Positions 38,701-50,608 of a stretch of DNA of 64,000 nucleotides are shown here, piece by piece. Made by a program: the position numbers and the translations under genes. Below the pieces are notes generated by a model that was given only the letters and a program-made list of their open reading frames with translations, did not search any database and was not told the origin of the DNA. Numbering within the stretch: position 1 is the first letter of the stretch; the number at the start of each line of letters is the position of its first letter. The DNA is from Wuchereria bancrofti (Eukaryota; Nematoda; Chromadorea; Rhabditida; Onchocercidae), in the NCBI GenBank assembly GCA_005281725.1, contig SSBO01000007.1:5917126-5981125 (forward strand). Reading direction: 5' to 3'.

Positions 38701-41700
38701 GTTCATTTATAAGATAGTACTGATAAGTATGTCCAGAGTAATCCTCAATTGATGGATCTGCACCTGCAAAAAAAAAAAAAAAAAATTTCAAATAAAAACT
38801 TTTTTTTTTTAAAATTCCTATCAATTTATTTTTCTTACAAAAATTTTTTTTTCTTTTTAACATCTAACAGTTAAATAAAATAACTAACGTTAATGATAAT
38901 GTAAATGAAAGAAAAATACGTAAGTAAATGAATAAGTATTAAAAAAAAAAGTAAATGAATAAATATTAAAAGAAAACTTAAATATTCAATGGAAAAATAT
39001 TAATTCAAAATGAAAATTAATATTCAATGAAATACTTACCACAATCTTGAAGTAAAATGGAAATAATTTCATGTTGTTTACCGATTGCAGCAAGATGAAG
39101 AGGCGTATAACCACTCTAAATACCTCGTATTTTTCTTCTCTTATATTTATCGTATTGCAAAGTTATCATCCAAATAAATCCAAAAAGTGAAAGAAAAAAA
39201 ATAGGAAGGAAGAAAATAGAAATAACTTACAGCCTGAAAAAAGAAAAAACGATAAATTTAATTATGAATTTAAATTATAATAAAATTGAATTACATTTTT
39301 AACAATTTAAATTATACATTTGTAAATTATTTTGAATGAATAAAAATAATTCATAGAAATAGTCTGGTAATGATTATTTACAATAATTTCAAAATTTCAA
39401 TTTCAATTTTAGTAAACAAAATGCTTACAGTTCGAAGATTAACATCAGCACCATTCATTATTAAAAATCGTACCACATAACTATGACCATTTTTAGCAGC
39501 ATAATGTAAACCACTAAAGCCATGATTTATCGCTGGTGCATATGTGATCAAATAATGCTTAATAATTATTTAATATTAAATTTCTATATAAAAATTAATT
39601 TAAATTTAATTTAAAACAATTAAAATATAGATTTTTTAGGATATTAAAGAGGTAAAAAAAAAAGATGCATAAATTAAAATTAATTGAAATGTAGATTTTT
39701 AAGGCATCGAATAAGTAAAGAAGAAAATTTATGAGAAATATTAAAAGTGATATAAATAAATATATATTAATTTATTTAAAAATTTTTTTTAGAAGAATGT
39801 GAAATCAAATGACATATGAATATAAATAACTATTTGTATCTACCGTATGATGATAATTTCTCAATGAAAAAAAAAAATTTTTTCTTTTTTTAAGATAGAA
39901 GAAAATTTTGATATTTTTTGAGCTCTCTGTTTCTTTTTAATTTAATTAAATTAAAAAAAAAAAAACTCCATTAACCTTTTCTTTTATAAGTTTACCAACT
40001 GTTTGTAAATTACCAGTGGAACAAGCTTGAATCCATTGTACAGTAGGAATTGTATCACTCAATAATGATTGTTCATCGAAAGAAGAAAAAATGGTTGTAG
40101 ACTGAAATTATATAATTAAAATAAAATTTTAAAATTTTAAATTTTTTTTTTATTGAACAAAATAACAATGATTCGTACATTTGAATTTAGATGATTAAAG
40201 AGATAATTAAATGGAATGATTAAAAAGTAATTAAATACTATAAACGTTTATTTATTTTGTCCCGTAGAGAATACATATAACAATGCTTGCTTTCATATTC
40301 TAAACTATAATGCATTGTAATAAAATAAAAATACATAATTATATTTGTATGGAAATTTTTTTTTTTAAAAATAATTCCTATCTAATAATTATATATAATG
40401 CAAATGAATGAAATATGTTTAATTTAATTTATAATGTAAAAANATTATATTTTTGAAAAAAATTTTCAATTATTTTAATATATGACTAAATTAATTAGTC
40501 AATTATTACTTGTTCTTTTTTTGATAATTAAATGAAAAATAATTAGACAAAAAGAAAGAGAGAGAAAGAGATGGAATTATTTCATTTTTTTTTTTTAACA
40601 AAATCAAATATAATTAATCTTTTGTTTATGCAATGAAAAAAAGAAAAACAAAAAAAATTAGCAAAGAAAATTAAAAATTTTTGACAATACAAAAATTTTA
40701 TTATTGAATAAAAAAAAAGTTACAAATTACTTAAATGGAAGAAAGAAAGAAGTGATAAATGTATAAATGAGGTTAAAAGTTCAAGTAAAATAGCAATAAT
40801 GCGCAAATAGTAGAACAAAAAGCTTTTCATCTAGCAACAGCTGCCACAACTAATTTAACAATTTAAATGAAGAATGATCATTTTAACACCACACGATTTT
40901 GCGGCAAATTGTATTATATAAAAGAAGAAAAAAAAAATTGTAAAAAAGATTGTTATCAATTACTATCATCATTTAATACATATACAGCAAGCATATGAGA
41001 AAAAATTATTATCATATAACATTTATCAATTATATGCTCTTTTTTTTTTCAAACATAAAAATAATGTAATCATTATTGATAACATTTAATTATTATGATA
41101 TCTTCTTTCCTTTCCTTTCCTTTTTTTTTTTTCAAAAACAAAAATTTCATAAAATAATAAACAAATGTTACTACTACTACTCATAGCATTTTATATTTTA
41201 ATTATAAAAATCTTTTTGATATAAACTACTGCAATCATTATTCATATTATGACAATATTACCGTAATTCACCATTCCTACAAAGATTATAATTTCTGAAA
41301 ATTATTATCACAATTATTACTACTACCACTATTATTATTAATAGCATTCCAAGAAGAATCGTTAAAATTGTGTCAAAAGAAGCAAAATTAGTGAAGTAAT
41401 TTGTGTTGACAGATTAGAAATCTTTCTTTCTTTCTTTTTCTTTTCTCTTTTTTCTTTTTCCTTTTTTTTTTTTTTTAAACAAAATTTGTGAGGTTGCGAT
41501 CGGTAATGATAGGATAGAATGGTACTTTTTCGGCACTTTTACCCTCTTTTTACGGTGAAGTCGGCCGACTCTCTTCATCCCAAAAAATCCGCATTAGCTC
41601 TATTAACGCTAATTCGATGGTTCAATGCACACACATACATACATACACACACACACATACATGAACATACACACACATACAAATATTAAAATCATTTTAC

Positions 41701-44700
41701 ATTTTCAGTGTTAAATTTGATAGATAAAAGAATATAGATCAAAAGAATAGATTAAAATAAAGTTTAACAAATAATTTTTTTCTAAAGTTATTTTAAAATT
41801 GAGAATAACTCTAAAAAAATAGATGAAATCATTTATTTGTGCCTATAATTTGCTAATAATTCATATAACAATAATATGCAAAGTTTCCTTTAAAATTATT
41901 CCTATAATTTATTAATAATTATGTAAAATTTTTTGTTTAAAAGAAAATAATGTTAGGAAAGAGTGATATTGACTGATTAATGATAACATATATCAAATAA
42001 TACAGACCATTTAATAATGAGATAATTGATGACAACCCTTAATTTTTCGTTTTTTTTTTCACTAGAAATTATAACTCAATTTAAACAAACTATCATTTAT
42101 CATAAATAAATGGCTAAGATTAAACTAATTTGATTCAATGAAACAAATAAAAATATTGATTTAAATTTTAACTTTTGACAAGTGTTATATTATTATCATT
42201 ATTCAAATTATTAATGTTGAAAAAAAAGATAAGTAATTTCAAAAAAAAATAGTTGTTTTAATGATCTGGTAAATTTCTCTCTCTCTCTCTCTCTTTCTTC
42301 CTTTTTTTAATCATTTTCTATTCCTCATTTCAATTGTCCAAAATGATGCATCAATTTTAAAAGCACAATTTCTTTCATACTTCTTTTTCCTTTTTTTTTT
42401 TTTTTCTAAAAAAGGATACCGCTAAAAATAAATGTTGTGGTATTATTTTGTGGTAGTATTACATTTCAATTTAAGCAGATGTTCCATTCCATTAAAAAAA
42501 AATAGGACAATACAATATTATTTCATTTAATTTCATCAAGATTATCATCTTAAAGGATAAAATACTGCAAAGTTATGTTAAATGGAAAAAAAGAAAAAAG
42601 AAAAATTATGGCATTTTGTGAAATTAATTTTAAATTAGCAATACAAAATATATACATATAATCTTTATAAAATTTACTAATTTCCATAATTTACAGCAAC
42701 TCTTGTTTGCTTCTATAAAATTATCAAATGCTTTTTTTTTTCCTTTTTTCAATTTTGATGTAATAATTTATATTTATAATTATATTAGTCAGTAGTCANT
42801 TATTATACATTTAATAGAAAAAATGTTTATTTAAATTTTAAAAATTTGATCAGATTTTTAATCAAATATTTTTTCTTATACTTTTTACTACCTTACTTAC
42901 TTATAAATCATTTTTTTTATCATAACCATATCCAAATGTAATAAAACATATCACTCTTAAAGCAATTTTCAAATCATTTCCCATAAACCAATCAGCTTTT
43001 CTTTCTTTTTTTTTTTTTTTTTTTGATGAAATGAGATAAAAATGATAGTTGAAGCTACTGCTATATGGGATGAGAAATTATGTTCTATTGAAATGATAGT
43101 CAATTTCAATAATTCAAGTTTCTTCTTCATCTTTTTTTTTCATCTCCTCACTAAATATTAGAAAAGTTTCAACTTGCTTTGATCTTTCTATCATTGAAAT
43201 AATAGAAAAATCAAACTACTAACTATTTTTCATACATTCCAATACTCGCTAATAGTATTTGAATGTATGAAAAATATTAAAATACAAAATGTAGTGAAAA
43301 AAAATTGACGTAAAAACTTAACTATGGAAATTAATTGAATAAATCATCTAACGCATTAAAAAAGATACTACAAAATAAAATAAAAAAAAGATTACTTCAT
43401 TTACTCCTACATTTTACTTTACTTTAACTCTAGAAAGAAATTTTAAAAAGTAATTGAGTACTACTCTTTGTATGTATTTTACATTTTAACACTAATATTT
43501 CTATGAAATTTCATTTCTTTCTTATTTATTTTAAACAATTTTTTTTTAAACTCTCAAACATTTTATTTATTAATTGAGATATAAAAAGTAAAAGAATAAA
43601 TTACGAAATATCATTTTGCTATTTCAAAATTATCATCAAAAATTTTCATGATACGGTAATTCATACAAAATCAACATTTCTTAATTATTTTAAATAATTA
43701 TTATATACATTAAAGCAAAAAAGAAGAAAAAGAAAAAGAAAGATTGAAATAATGGAAAAAACAAATAAACAAACAATTGATTTCATCTAATCAAATTAGA
43801 TAATACTTAAAATTAGTCAGCATTATTTGAATCTAAATATGATATTCAAATAATCCGAATTAGAAATTAAAAAAGGAAATGCAATACTGTTTATATTTCT
43901 AATCAAAACTTAAAATACAATTATTTCAATCTATTACAAATAATACATACATATATAAATAAAAGAAAAAAGAATCATTTCTTGCTTACTTTTTTTTTTT
44001 TAAAAAGAAAAATATTATTCAATGTTTTCAATGCATCATATTAACAAATCAATCATTTACCGTATACTTTCACAATAATATCGTATAAAGAAAAGAGTTA
44101 ATCGTAAGATTATCATTCAATTTTATTTAAATTTAATCTTTATCTTAACTTTATTACTAATTCATTTTTATTCTTACCAATATCAATCAACTATTGCTAC
44201 ATAGAATAAACAATAATCATAAAACTGGTTTCTTCTTTTTTTTTCTTCTCATTCATTTAAACATATCAAAAGAGAGATAATACTGTCCTCCACCACTTTG
44301 CTTCTTCTTTTTTTTCACCTCCTTAGGTGACATTTATCCACTCTTCAATATCTTTCTTTCTGTCTGTCAACTGTCAACCATCATGTGTCAAACATTCGTC
44401 ACGCTACCAATCTTTTCAATGATTACAATTTACACATACACACATACACACACATACATACACATATAAATAAAGTGCGAAAATTGGATTTACTGCAGTT
44501 TTTGTTCAACAACTGACATTTGTCTGACACATACACACACACACACACACACATGTTTGGAGGCAGGAAGTAGTTAATCGGATATGAACGGATAGATGGA
44601 TAGATGAATTGATGAAAGTTTAGAGGTTAATGTCGGAATAATTTTGCGTACAAAAGGTTAAAATGATTATCCGCTTTTATCATCAACACACAAACATCAA

Positions 44701-47144
44701 TTATCACTTATAAACCATACTTGAAATATTCCATAGAAATATAATGCATATATCATAAATATAATAAAAAAAAAAAAAAAAAAAAAAACATAACTTAATG
44801 AATCTTTAATACTACAAAATTATTATTATAATATTTCGGTTCGGATAATCAATCTAATATCTTCTAAATTTCTCACTTCTATCTTTCAAAACCTTTTTCC
44901 GCCCCTTTCTTTTTTTTCCACCTTCTCCGCCCTTTTCAATTTGCTCCACCTTTCATGTCCAACATCATTTCTTCCTCTTCCACCTATATGTTAATTGATA
45001 GAATAGAAATGGAGAAGGTCATCATCATCATCATCTTCATTATCATCATCTTTATTTTCAACACAATTCAGATTTTAGAGTCAATCGCACAAAATTGCGA
45101 CAACCGTCCTCCTCCTCCTCCTCCTCCTCCCACTCTTTTTCTTCCTCCTCTTTCCTATATTCCTCTCCTACTTTGTCACCTTTTTAACGGATCAGCAAGT
45201 TGGCTGATTGGTTAGTTCATCATTTACATTAAACATAAACAAGCAACTAAGAATTCTCCTTTTTCAGATTAATTTTTTTTTTACGACAACAATTTAATTC
45301 CTATTTTAACTCACTTTTATCTCTGCTTTTTCTTTCTTTCTTTTTTAATTTATCTTTTATTTTATTGTTTTTTTTTCATTTTTTTTTTAATTTTATCTAA
45401 AAAACTATCATCTATTACACTTATCTTTTTCTTTTTCTCATTCATATATCAATTAAATAAATTCAAATATAATTGGAATAAGAAATAAGAATTAAGTAAA
45501 TTAGTATTAACTAATTTGCCCTTTTAATGTTTATCCCAAAAAATAAGAATAAAAAATAAAATCTCCATACCTATTATAAGAAAAGGAAACTCTCTCATCC
45601 ATATATATATTAGGAGACAGACGACACGATACACTCACTATGACCTTTGTTCAACTCTCCTTCTTCTCCTCCTCCTCCTTCCTCCTTTTCCTCCTCTAAT
45701 ATTTCAATTATGTTCAAATTCACCGTACCCATCAATCCCATTCAACTATACCAAACGAATGCTTTGTTCGAATGAGTAATAACACATTACTCATACTATC
45801 ATTACTACTATATTCAATTTGTTTATATTTTATTTCAATATTTAAATTTTTCCTTTTTTTTTTTCTAAAGTTTATAATTTAATCATCATTTGAAAATGCA
45901 TCATAATATTTGGATTTTCTTAATTAGAATAGTGCAAAAGTTTAATTATTGCAAATATATCATTATGTATGAGTAGGTACTAAATCATTTTCAAGTTTAT
46001 TACTCACAGAAAATAATATATTTTCTATTCATTCAAGAAAATATATTACTTTCTTTTGGTAAGCCTATAATTATTCAAATCACAAAAAAAGAAATAAAAA
46101 AAAAAAGAAAGCATACCTCATTATAATTTTTCTCTTGTAACTTTTGCGTTAATTTTTTTTCCTCATTCATTTTACTGCTATCAAAAACTCGAAAATCACC
46201 AATTTCCAAGTCATTATCATCATCATCATCCATTTTTGCAAATGGACAACGAATATTTTCCGCATCATCTTCAATAGTTGTCTATAAAAAATTTTTGCAA
46301 CATTTTATTCATTTCTTTTTTTTTTTTTTTCATTATAATATTTTTTTTTCTTCCGCTTTTTTTTTCCTTCTTTTTTGAAATTAATTTTTGTTGAAATAAT
46401 ATGAAATATGATAAATGCTAAATGGGTAAACTTTCATCAAATAGCGGGCAACTTTAGCGCTGATGGGAAAAAGTTCTTCCCGATCCTTCCAATCATCCAC
46501 TATTCTCTCTTTGCTGTATCGTGATTTATTCACATGATTATTTATAATGATGTGATTCTTTGCATCAAACAGTTGTTACACAATGTTAAATGATCCTTTT
46601 TCCTTCTGTGTATTATCTCTAGCTATCTACTACACTTGTCATTTTGAAGATTTTTTTTTTTCACCCGATAAATTTTTAAATTTTCATAAATTTTAAATTC
46701 AATGATAATTTATGAAAGAATATTAAACGTATAACTAATCTTTGAACAATAATTAGCAAAAGAAAGGAATAAATTAGATAATGATGCTATATGCAAATTA
46801 TTTATTACAATTTATAGATATAGTTATTGATACACTATAATCACATTTAACAAATAATCTTACTTTTTGGACTTTTTTCTTTTTTTTTTTCAAAGCTATT
46901 AAAATGAATTCAATTATTAATTAATGTAAAGGGTTTTGTAGCATATGAAATAAACTTTAACAATGAGTGGAAATATTTGAGCTAAATTAAGCATAATTAA
47001 CAGCTAATATTTTATAATTAGCAGAAATTACCTACCCTTACATTTCGAATTGCTTTGAAAACCGAAGATTTAAGACCATCTGGACTTCGAAATCTTCGAG
47101 AATCTGATGTTTTATGCATCATTGTAAACAATTATGGTAACAAT
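35709..47144 (-). CDS. SOWAH (sosondowah)-like ankyrin-repeat protein, eight exons
   Basis: Coding exons on the minus strand: 47042-47122 (start), 46117-46281, 39976-40101, 39429-39557, 39040-39115, 38698-38763, 36136-36303 and, tentatively, 35709-35740. They join without a frame break to a predicted 280-residue cytosolic or nuclear protein with no signal peptide or membrane segment. Residues ~28-82 are acidic and lysine-rich. An ankyrin block spans ~103-210 with QWIQACSTGNL, GFSGLHYAAKNGH, GADVNLRTSGYTPLHLAA and a final half-repeat GADPSIEDYSGHTYQYYL. The C-terminal tail is basic (SFRKAVHGRMRFF). The order ...NxRTSGYTxLHLAA...ADxxIxDYSG is characteristic of SOWAH proteins. Their biochemical role is poorly known and ankyrin repeats imply protein binding. 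At 280 residues it is shorter than the vertebrate members I know, so an exon could be missing, for example in the 6-kb intron. A generic ankyrin protein is the alternative. Confidence 0.82.
36136..36303 (-). CDS. SOWAH-like gene, exon 7 (C-terminal tail)
   Basis: Acceptor TTTTTTTACAG before 36303, donor GTTTCTT after 36136. 55 codons in the expected phase: an Asn/Gln/Ser/Thr-rich stretch (NDTQLSSSTTEMIQ) and then a basic segment SRLKSFRKAVHGRMRFFT. The basic tail after the ankyrin block is a SOWAH-like trait. Confidence 0.8.
36304..38697 (-). other. Intron 6 of the SOWAH-like gene
   Basis: A 2.4-kb AT-rich intron. It contains an AAT tract (36938-36957), numerous A-tracts (37380-37480, 37800-37960) and a TG microsatellite with C-rich flank (38005-38180). 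A 67-codon plus frame at 37999 covers that microsatellite and is not counted. No coding exon seen. Confidence 0.65.
38698..38763 (-). CDS. SOWAH-like gene, exon 6 (terminal half-repeat)
   Basis: Acceptor TTTTTGCAG, donor GTAAAT. It encodes GADPSIEDYSGHTYQYYLIN and EQ. The I.DYSG.....YL motif closes the ankyrin block in SOWAH proteins. Confidence 0.92.
39040..39115 (-). CDS. SOWAH-like gene, exon 5 (ankyrin repeat)
   Basis: Acceptor GGTATTTAG, donor GTAAGT. 25 codons plus one base encode SGYTPLHLAAIGKQHEIISI and LLQDC. This is the most diagnostic ankyrin unit of the gene. Confidence 0.92.
39429..39557 (-). CDS. SOWAH-like gene, exon 4 (ankyrin repeat)
   Basis: 43 codons, donor GTAAGC after 39429. 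It encodes GFSGLHYAAKNGHSYVVRFL and NGADVNLRT, a canonical ankyrin repeat. The acceptor used is TTATTAAG, unusually poor; the only better AG downstream (ATGCACCAG) would put an in-frame stop after one codon. Confidence 0.85.
39976..40101 (-). CDS. SOWAH-like gene, exon 3 (first ankyrin helix pair)
   Basis: Acceptor ATATAATTTCAG; donor GTTAATGG, which is weak; 42 codons. It contains VQWIQACSTGNLQTVGKLI, corresponding to the SOWAH segment (…W…AA.DG....L..LL) that opens the ankyrin block. Confidence 0.85.
41629..41682. repeat. CACATA microsatellite
   Basis: Imperfect CA/CATA repeat in the large intron. Confidence 0.85.
43224..43276. repeat. Inverted repeat, 23-bp arms with one mismatch, 7-base loop
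   Basis: The arms TATTTTTCATACATTCCAAT ACT (43224-43246) and AGTATTTGAATGTATGAAAA ATA (43254-43276) are reverse complements except for one base. The loop is CGCTAAT. A transcript would fold into a compact hairpin; see findings. Confidence 0.85.
46117..46281 (-). CDS. SOWAH-like gene, exon 2 (acidic linker)
   Basis: Acceptor TTTTTATAG before 46281 and donor GTATGC after 46117; 55 codons in phase 0. The peptide begins TTIEDDAENIRCPF, contains five consecutive Asp codons (KMDDDDDND) and ends in a lysine-rich helix (EEKKLTQKLQEKNYNE). It has good splice signals, low G+C at third codon positions like the other exons, and a phase that fits the ankyrin exons. No domain recognised. Confidence 0.75.
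46282..47041 (-). other. Intron 1 of the SOWAH-like gene with a G+C-rich island
   Basis: The intron is AT-rich except for about 46430-46530, which is near-balanced in composition and open in one frame on each strand. It may be regulatory, or an unrecognised exon; see findings. Confidence 0.5.
47042..47122 (-). CDS. SOWAH-like gene, first coding exon
   Basis: ATG at 47122-47120, immediately followed by a second in-frame ATG. It encodes about 27 basic and serine-rich residues (MMHKTSDSRRFRSPDG...). The preferred donor GTAAGGG leaves the exon ending at 47042. An alternative donor, GTAGGT, at 47035 would add Val-Arg; both keep phase 0. The next exon starts in phase 0. SOWAH N-termini vary, so the assignment to this gene rests on position, strand and phase. 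Confidence 0.6.
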
Positions 47145-47145
47145 C
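47123..47145 (-). promoter_or_regulatory. 5' leader and splice acceptor just upstream of the SOWAH-like start
   Basis: TTATGGTTACAG ends at 47145, leaving a 22-base leader (ATTGTTACCATAATTGTTTA CA) before the ATG. This could be the 3' splice site of a 5' UTR intron or a trans-splicing acceptor. The CERT-like gene has the same layout. Confidence 0.5.
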
Positions 47146-50100
47146 TGTAACCATAAGCTTTCAGTTTTTTTTTCGATGAAATAATTTTTAATTCTATTGA
47201 AGAGCATTTTGTTGGTGAATTCATTAATTTTCAATTTGAAATAATTAATTATCAATGATTTTTAATCTGATAGAAGTATAAAATAATGTTTATTAAATAA
47301 TCAATCATATAATTAATGAATTTCTTTTCTTTTTTCTGCATATATCAAAAAAACATTAGTTAAATTGCATGTATGTCAGTATATATGCTTAATAATTTTT
47401 TTCCTTTTTTCATTATATAAAAATTTATAAAAAAAAAAAAAAATGATAATGAAATTATTATTTTACAATTACAATTGAGTTTAAATTATTTTGAAATATT
47501 GTTTAAAGTACAAGATGTAATAGTGAGAGGAAAGCAACGACATCATGAAAATTATCAAGGACATCGATTTCAAATCGATCTAATGTAATATCCCGCTGGG
47601 ATATGGGTAACAGTAATACAAATTCATGATTGTATTCATTCCATGTTTGAAAAATTTCGGATGACATAAAGTGACGAAAAATGTCAGTAATGTAATACTG
47701 AGCGGTAGCGATTAGTTGTGATTATATTCTCATATATATATACATATCTGCTAGATATAATAAATTCGAAAATTTAAAATTTAAAAGATTATGTGAAATA
47801 ATTGATTAATTAGCATTAAATTAATGAAAATTACTATCAGCAATGGTTAAATTTAATTCCATTTTATTACTCAAAGAATAATGTTTACACTTCTTTTTTT
47901 TTTTTTTAGAAAAAAAAGGTAACTTATTCTAATAAGATAAATTTTATTATGAAAAATAAATGACAGCAGCAATAAAAAATATAAAATAATGACTTTTATT
48001 TGAATATTCAAAATATAATAATAAAAAATACATCTAATCTAAAAATATTCTAAAAACAAAAGATAGCTTAATTATTACTGATTATTTTATAACAATTATT
48101 TGCAAAATAAAAGATATGATGTTTGTACAATTCAAAATAAGTAAAATTAAGATTTTGATGAAAATAATTAATGTAATAGTAGTTTTAGGATTAGAAATAG
48201 TACTAGTACTAGTAGTAGTAGTAGCAATAGTGGGATTAGAACAATAGTAATAGTTAAAAGTCCAGATTTGGGGATGAATGATTGTTAGTAATGATGATTT
48301 TACGTTGTTGATCTCAATATTTTCTTTTTTTTTTCCTCTTTTTTTTTCTCGATTTATCCTGGTGGCGCCTCTTGTCTTCCACAGACATATCTCATTTTCA
48401 ACAGAAACTTAATGATTTTAAGATAAATCATTATAACTTTCCCATCTTAGCAACATCAATGATAGAGTTTGTTTCGTTGTAAATTTGCGGAAGCATTTGC
48501 AAAATTTTACTAACTAACAGGTATATATACATACATAAATAAATCCCTTACATTTAGTTCTTATTTTAACAATATTATTGCTTATATATAAATCAAAGGA
48601 GGAAAGAAAAAAAAAATTTTTTTAAAAAAAAAAGAGGAAAAATGAAATGATATGTTGAATTTGATAAGTTAACTATCATTATGAAAGAATGGGAGGAAAA
48701 AAACAAATGAAATTAGATGAATATTTCATATCATTTTTAAACCTTGTTTTTTCCTCCTCCTTCTTTTTTCTTTCTTTTTTCCTTTAAAATAAAACAAATT
48801 AAAATGAAATAATTATGCTATATGAATTAGTATCATTTATTGCTATCATCTCATCTAATTTGCGTAATTTAAATTTTGAAATTATTCGAATTATAACAAA
48901 TAAATTTCATATAACACAAATCTATCATTTGTTAATTAGTATATTTGCATTCGGCTTTTAAACTATTTATTCTTATCATTTTAAAACATTTATTACAATA
49001 AATATGCCCACATATTTCATATTAATCATACTTTGACACCACTTAACACCTTCTTAGTAGCAAATGTCGCTTATTCTTTGAACATTTATTGAACAAATCA
49101 TATCTCACATACACACACACACACATACATATATATCTATGCATCCTTAGATATTTCGGTGTTAAAATCATAATTGTAATCTAAATGAAGAGAGAGGGTG
49201 AGGGAGAGGGAGGGAAAGAAAAGATAAATTATCTTTTATTGCTTATTTTTGTATATAATTGAAAGTTAGAGATAATAAGAAATAAAACATATTAGAAAGA
49301 AAGATGAATAAAAAAAGATTTTCAATTTTGTCTTATCACATTTTTTTTAGATTACTTTTTCTTCTTATTATTCCTTTTAAAATTTCTTTCAAATTTTTTT
49401 TTTCTTTTTCATCCTTTCTTCATCTCTTATCTATATAAATTAACAATGATAGGCTTTTATGATAATATTGTAATAATAGTAAGTTAATAGTCAATTTACT
49501 ACTATTACTAACCCATTGGGTATAAAATATCAGAGGGAATAGTGTGAACATATGTTCAACACCTCTATCTTAACTGATGATTTATCTTATACAAATGACC
49601 CTTCTCCCTTTCTCTCTCTCTCTCTCTCCCTCTCTCTCTATTTATAATGATATTGATACATTCTTTTTGGTTTACTTCCTGAATTATCATCACTCATCAT
49701 TTAGGTCATTAAGCAAATGCTATATTCCTACTAAATATTAACAACCGATCAAAGAATGCTAAATGATGATAATGTGCTAAATGCTTTGCTTTTCTTTTTT
49801 TATAAAACAAAAATAAGAAAAGAGAGAGAGAGAGAGAAAGAAAAAAAGGAATATAATTTAAAAAATTAAATATTTCATCATTTTAGATAATAAATAATAC
49901 TATCTCATTATTACAAATTACATCTCCCTCTTTCTTTCTTATCAAAAATATTGCTATAATTCAATTCATTCCAACTCCTATTATCACTATTATTTTTTGG
50001 GAAAACTTCTTTTTCTTTTCCTCCTTTTTATTTTGATCTATGATAACAGAAAATAATTGCAGATAAAAATTATAATATTTAATTTACTATTTTATATTTT

Positions 50101-50512
50101 TCCTTTTTCATCAATATATGTATACATATATTATAGGAATCTTATTTATTCTCATATTATCAATGAAAAAAATCATTGTATCTTATTGTTGTATTATATC
50201 TATATATTAGCAACAAATTATTTTTTTTTTTCATTTCGAAAAAAAAGAAAATTTTTAAGACTTAAATATTTAAGTGAAAAGTTGATGTTTCTGATGTAAT
50301 TCTAGCACAGAATGAGGTTTTTTTTTTTCTTCTTTTTTTTTCAAAGTGTGAATTCTTTCTGATAATGTCGATAATAAATCCTTAAATCAAACGTCATTTG
50401 TATTAGGAGATTTCTTCGGCACACACACATACATACATACACACACACATACATACACATTGATGTCTGTTAATAGTGACAATTAGATGTTTGATAATCA
50501 GCAATGCTTCAA
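47146..50512. other. Upstream flank of the SOWAH-like gene
   Basis: Presumed promoter-proximal DNA. A G+C-elevated patch at 47530-47720 contains the odd palindrome ATCGATTTCAAATCGAT (47563-47579) and CCCGCTGGGA. No TATA element can be singled out in such AT-rich sequence. Further on lie a TAG repeat (48202-48224), CA tract (49107-49130), GA tract (49189-49217), CT tract (49608-49640), GA tract (49820-49840) and CACATA tract (50419-50460). Confidence 0.5.
48431..48513 (-). CDS. Possible terminal exon, unknown protein
   Basis: After CTGTTAG (minus strand) an open frame runs to TAA at 48433-48431. It encodes about 27 residues including KILQMLPQIYNETNS and IIDVAKMGKL. The composition is soluble and protein-like, and the segment is G+C-richer than its surroundings. 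I do not recognise the family. Chance open frames of this length are common in the window, so this is only a candidate. Confidence 0.25.
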
Positions 50513-50608
50513 TTAGTCTTCCTGTGGCTTATCAGCTTTCAATATCTGAAATGTTTTAAAATGCTGTTGCGGCTGCTCAACAGAAGAAGCATACTTATTT
50601 GCTTCAAA
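50513..50608 (-). CDS. Possible terminal exon, unknown protein
   Basis: Minus-strand frame of 31 codons ending in TAA at 50515-50513: FEANKYASSVEQPQQHF, then KTFQILKADKPQED. It has polar composition and low third-position G+C, like the proven exons. The acceptor is doubtful (CATCAAG), and the frame stays open for at least 14 further codons upstream, so the left boundary is uncertain. No family recognised. If real, it is the 3' end of a gene lying to the right. Confidence 0.3.
   Translation of the reverse strand, partial: FEANKYASSVEQPQQHFKTFQILKADKPQED

Larger units (their letters stand above)
40102..46116 (-). other. Intron 2 of the SOWAH-like gene (6.0 kb)
   Basis: Mostly AT-rich. Contents: isolated Ns at 40443 and 42799, a G+C-richer island (about 41495-41640), a CACATA tract (41629-41682), a CT tract (42277-42294), a 23-bp-arm hairpin (43224-43276), CA tracts (44425-44470, 44530-44552), a 22-base A run (44767-44788), a CCT tract (45109-45130) and a TCC tract (45660-45697). 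An 86-codon frame at 44955 is Ile-, Pro- and Leu-rich because of CAT and CCT repeats and is not a gene. Confidence 0.65.

Noticed and set aside
44955..45215. 86-codon plus-strand frame with poly-Pro
   Set aside because: Made of CAT and CCT repeats within the ankyrin gene's intron.
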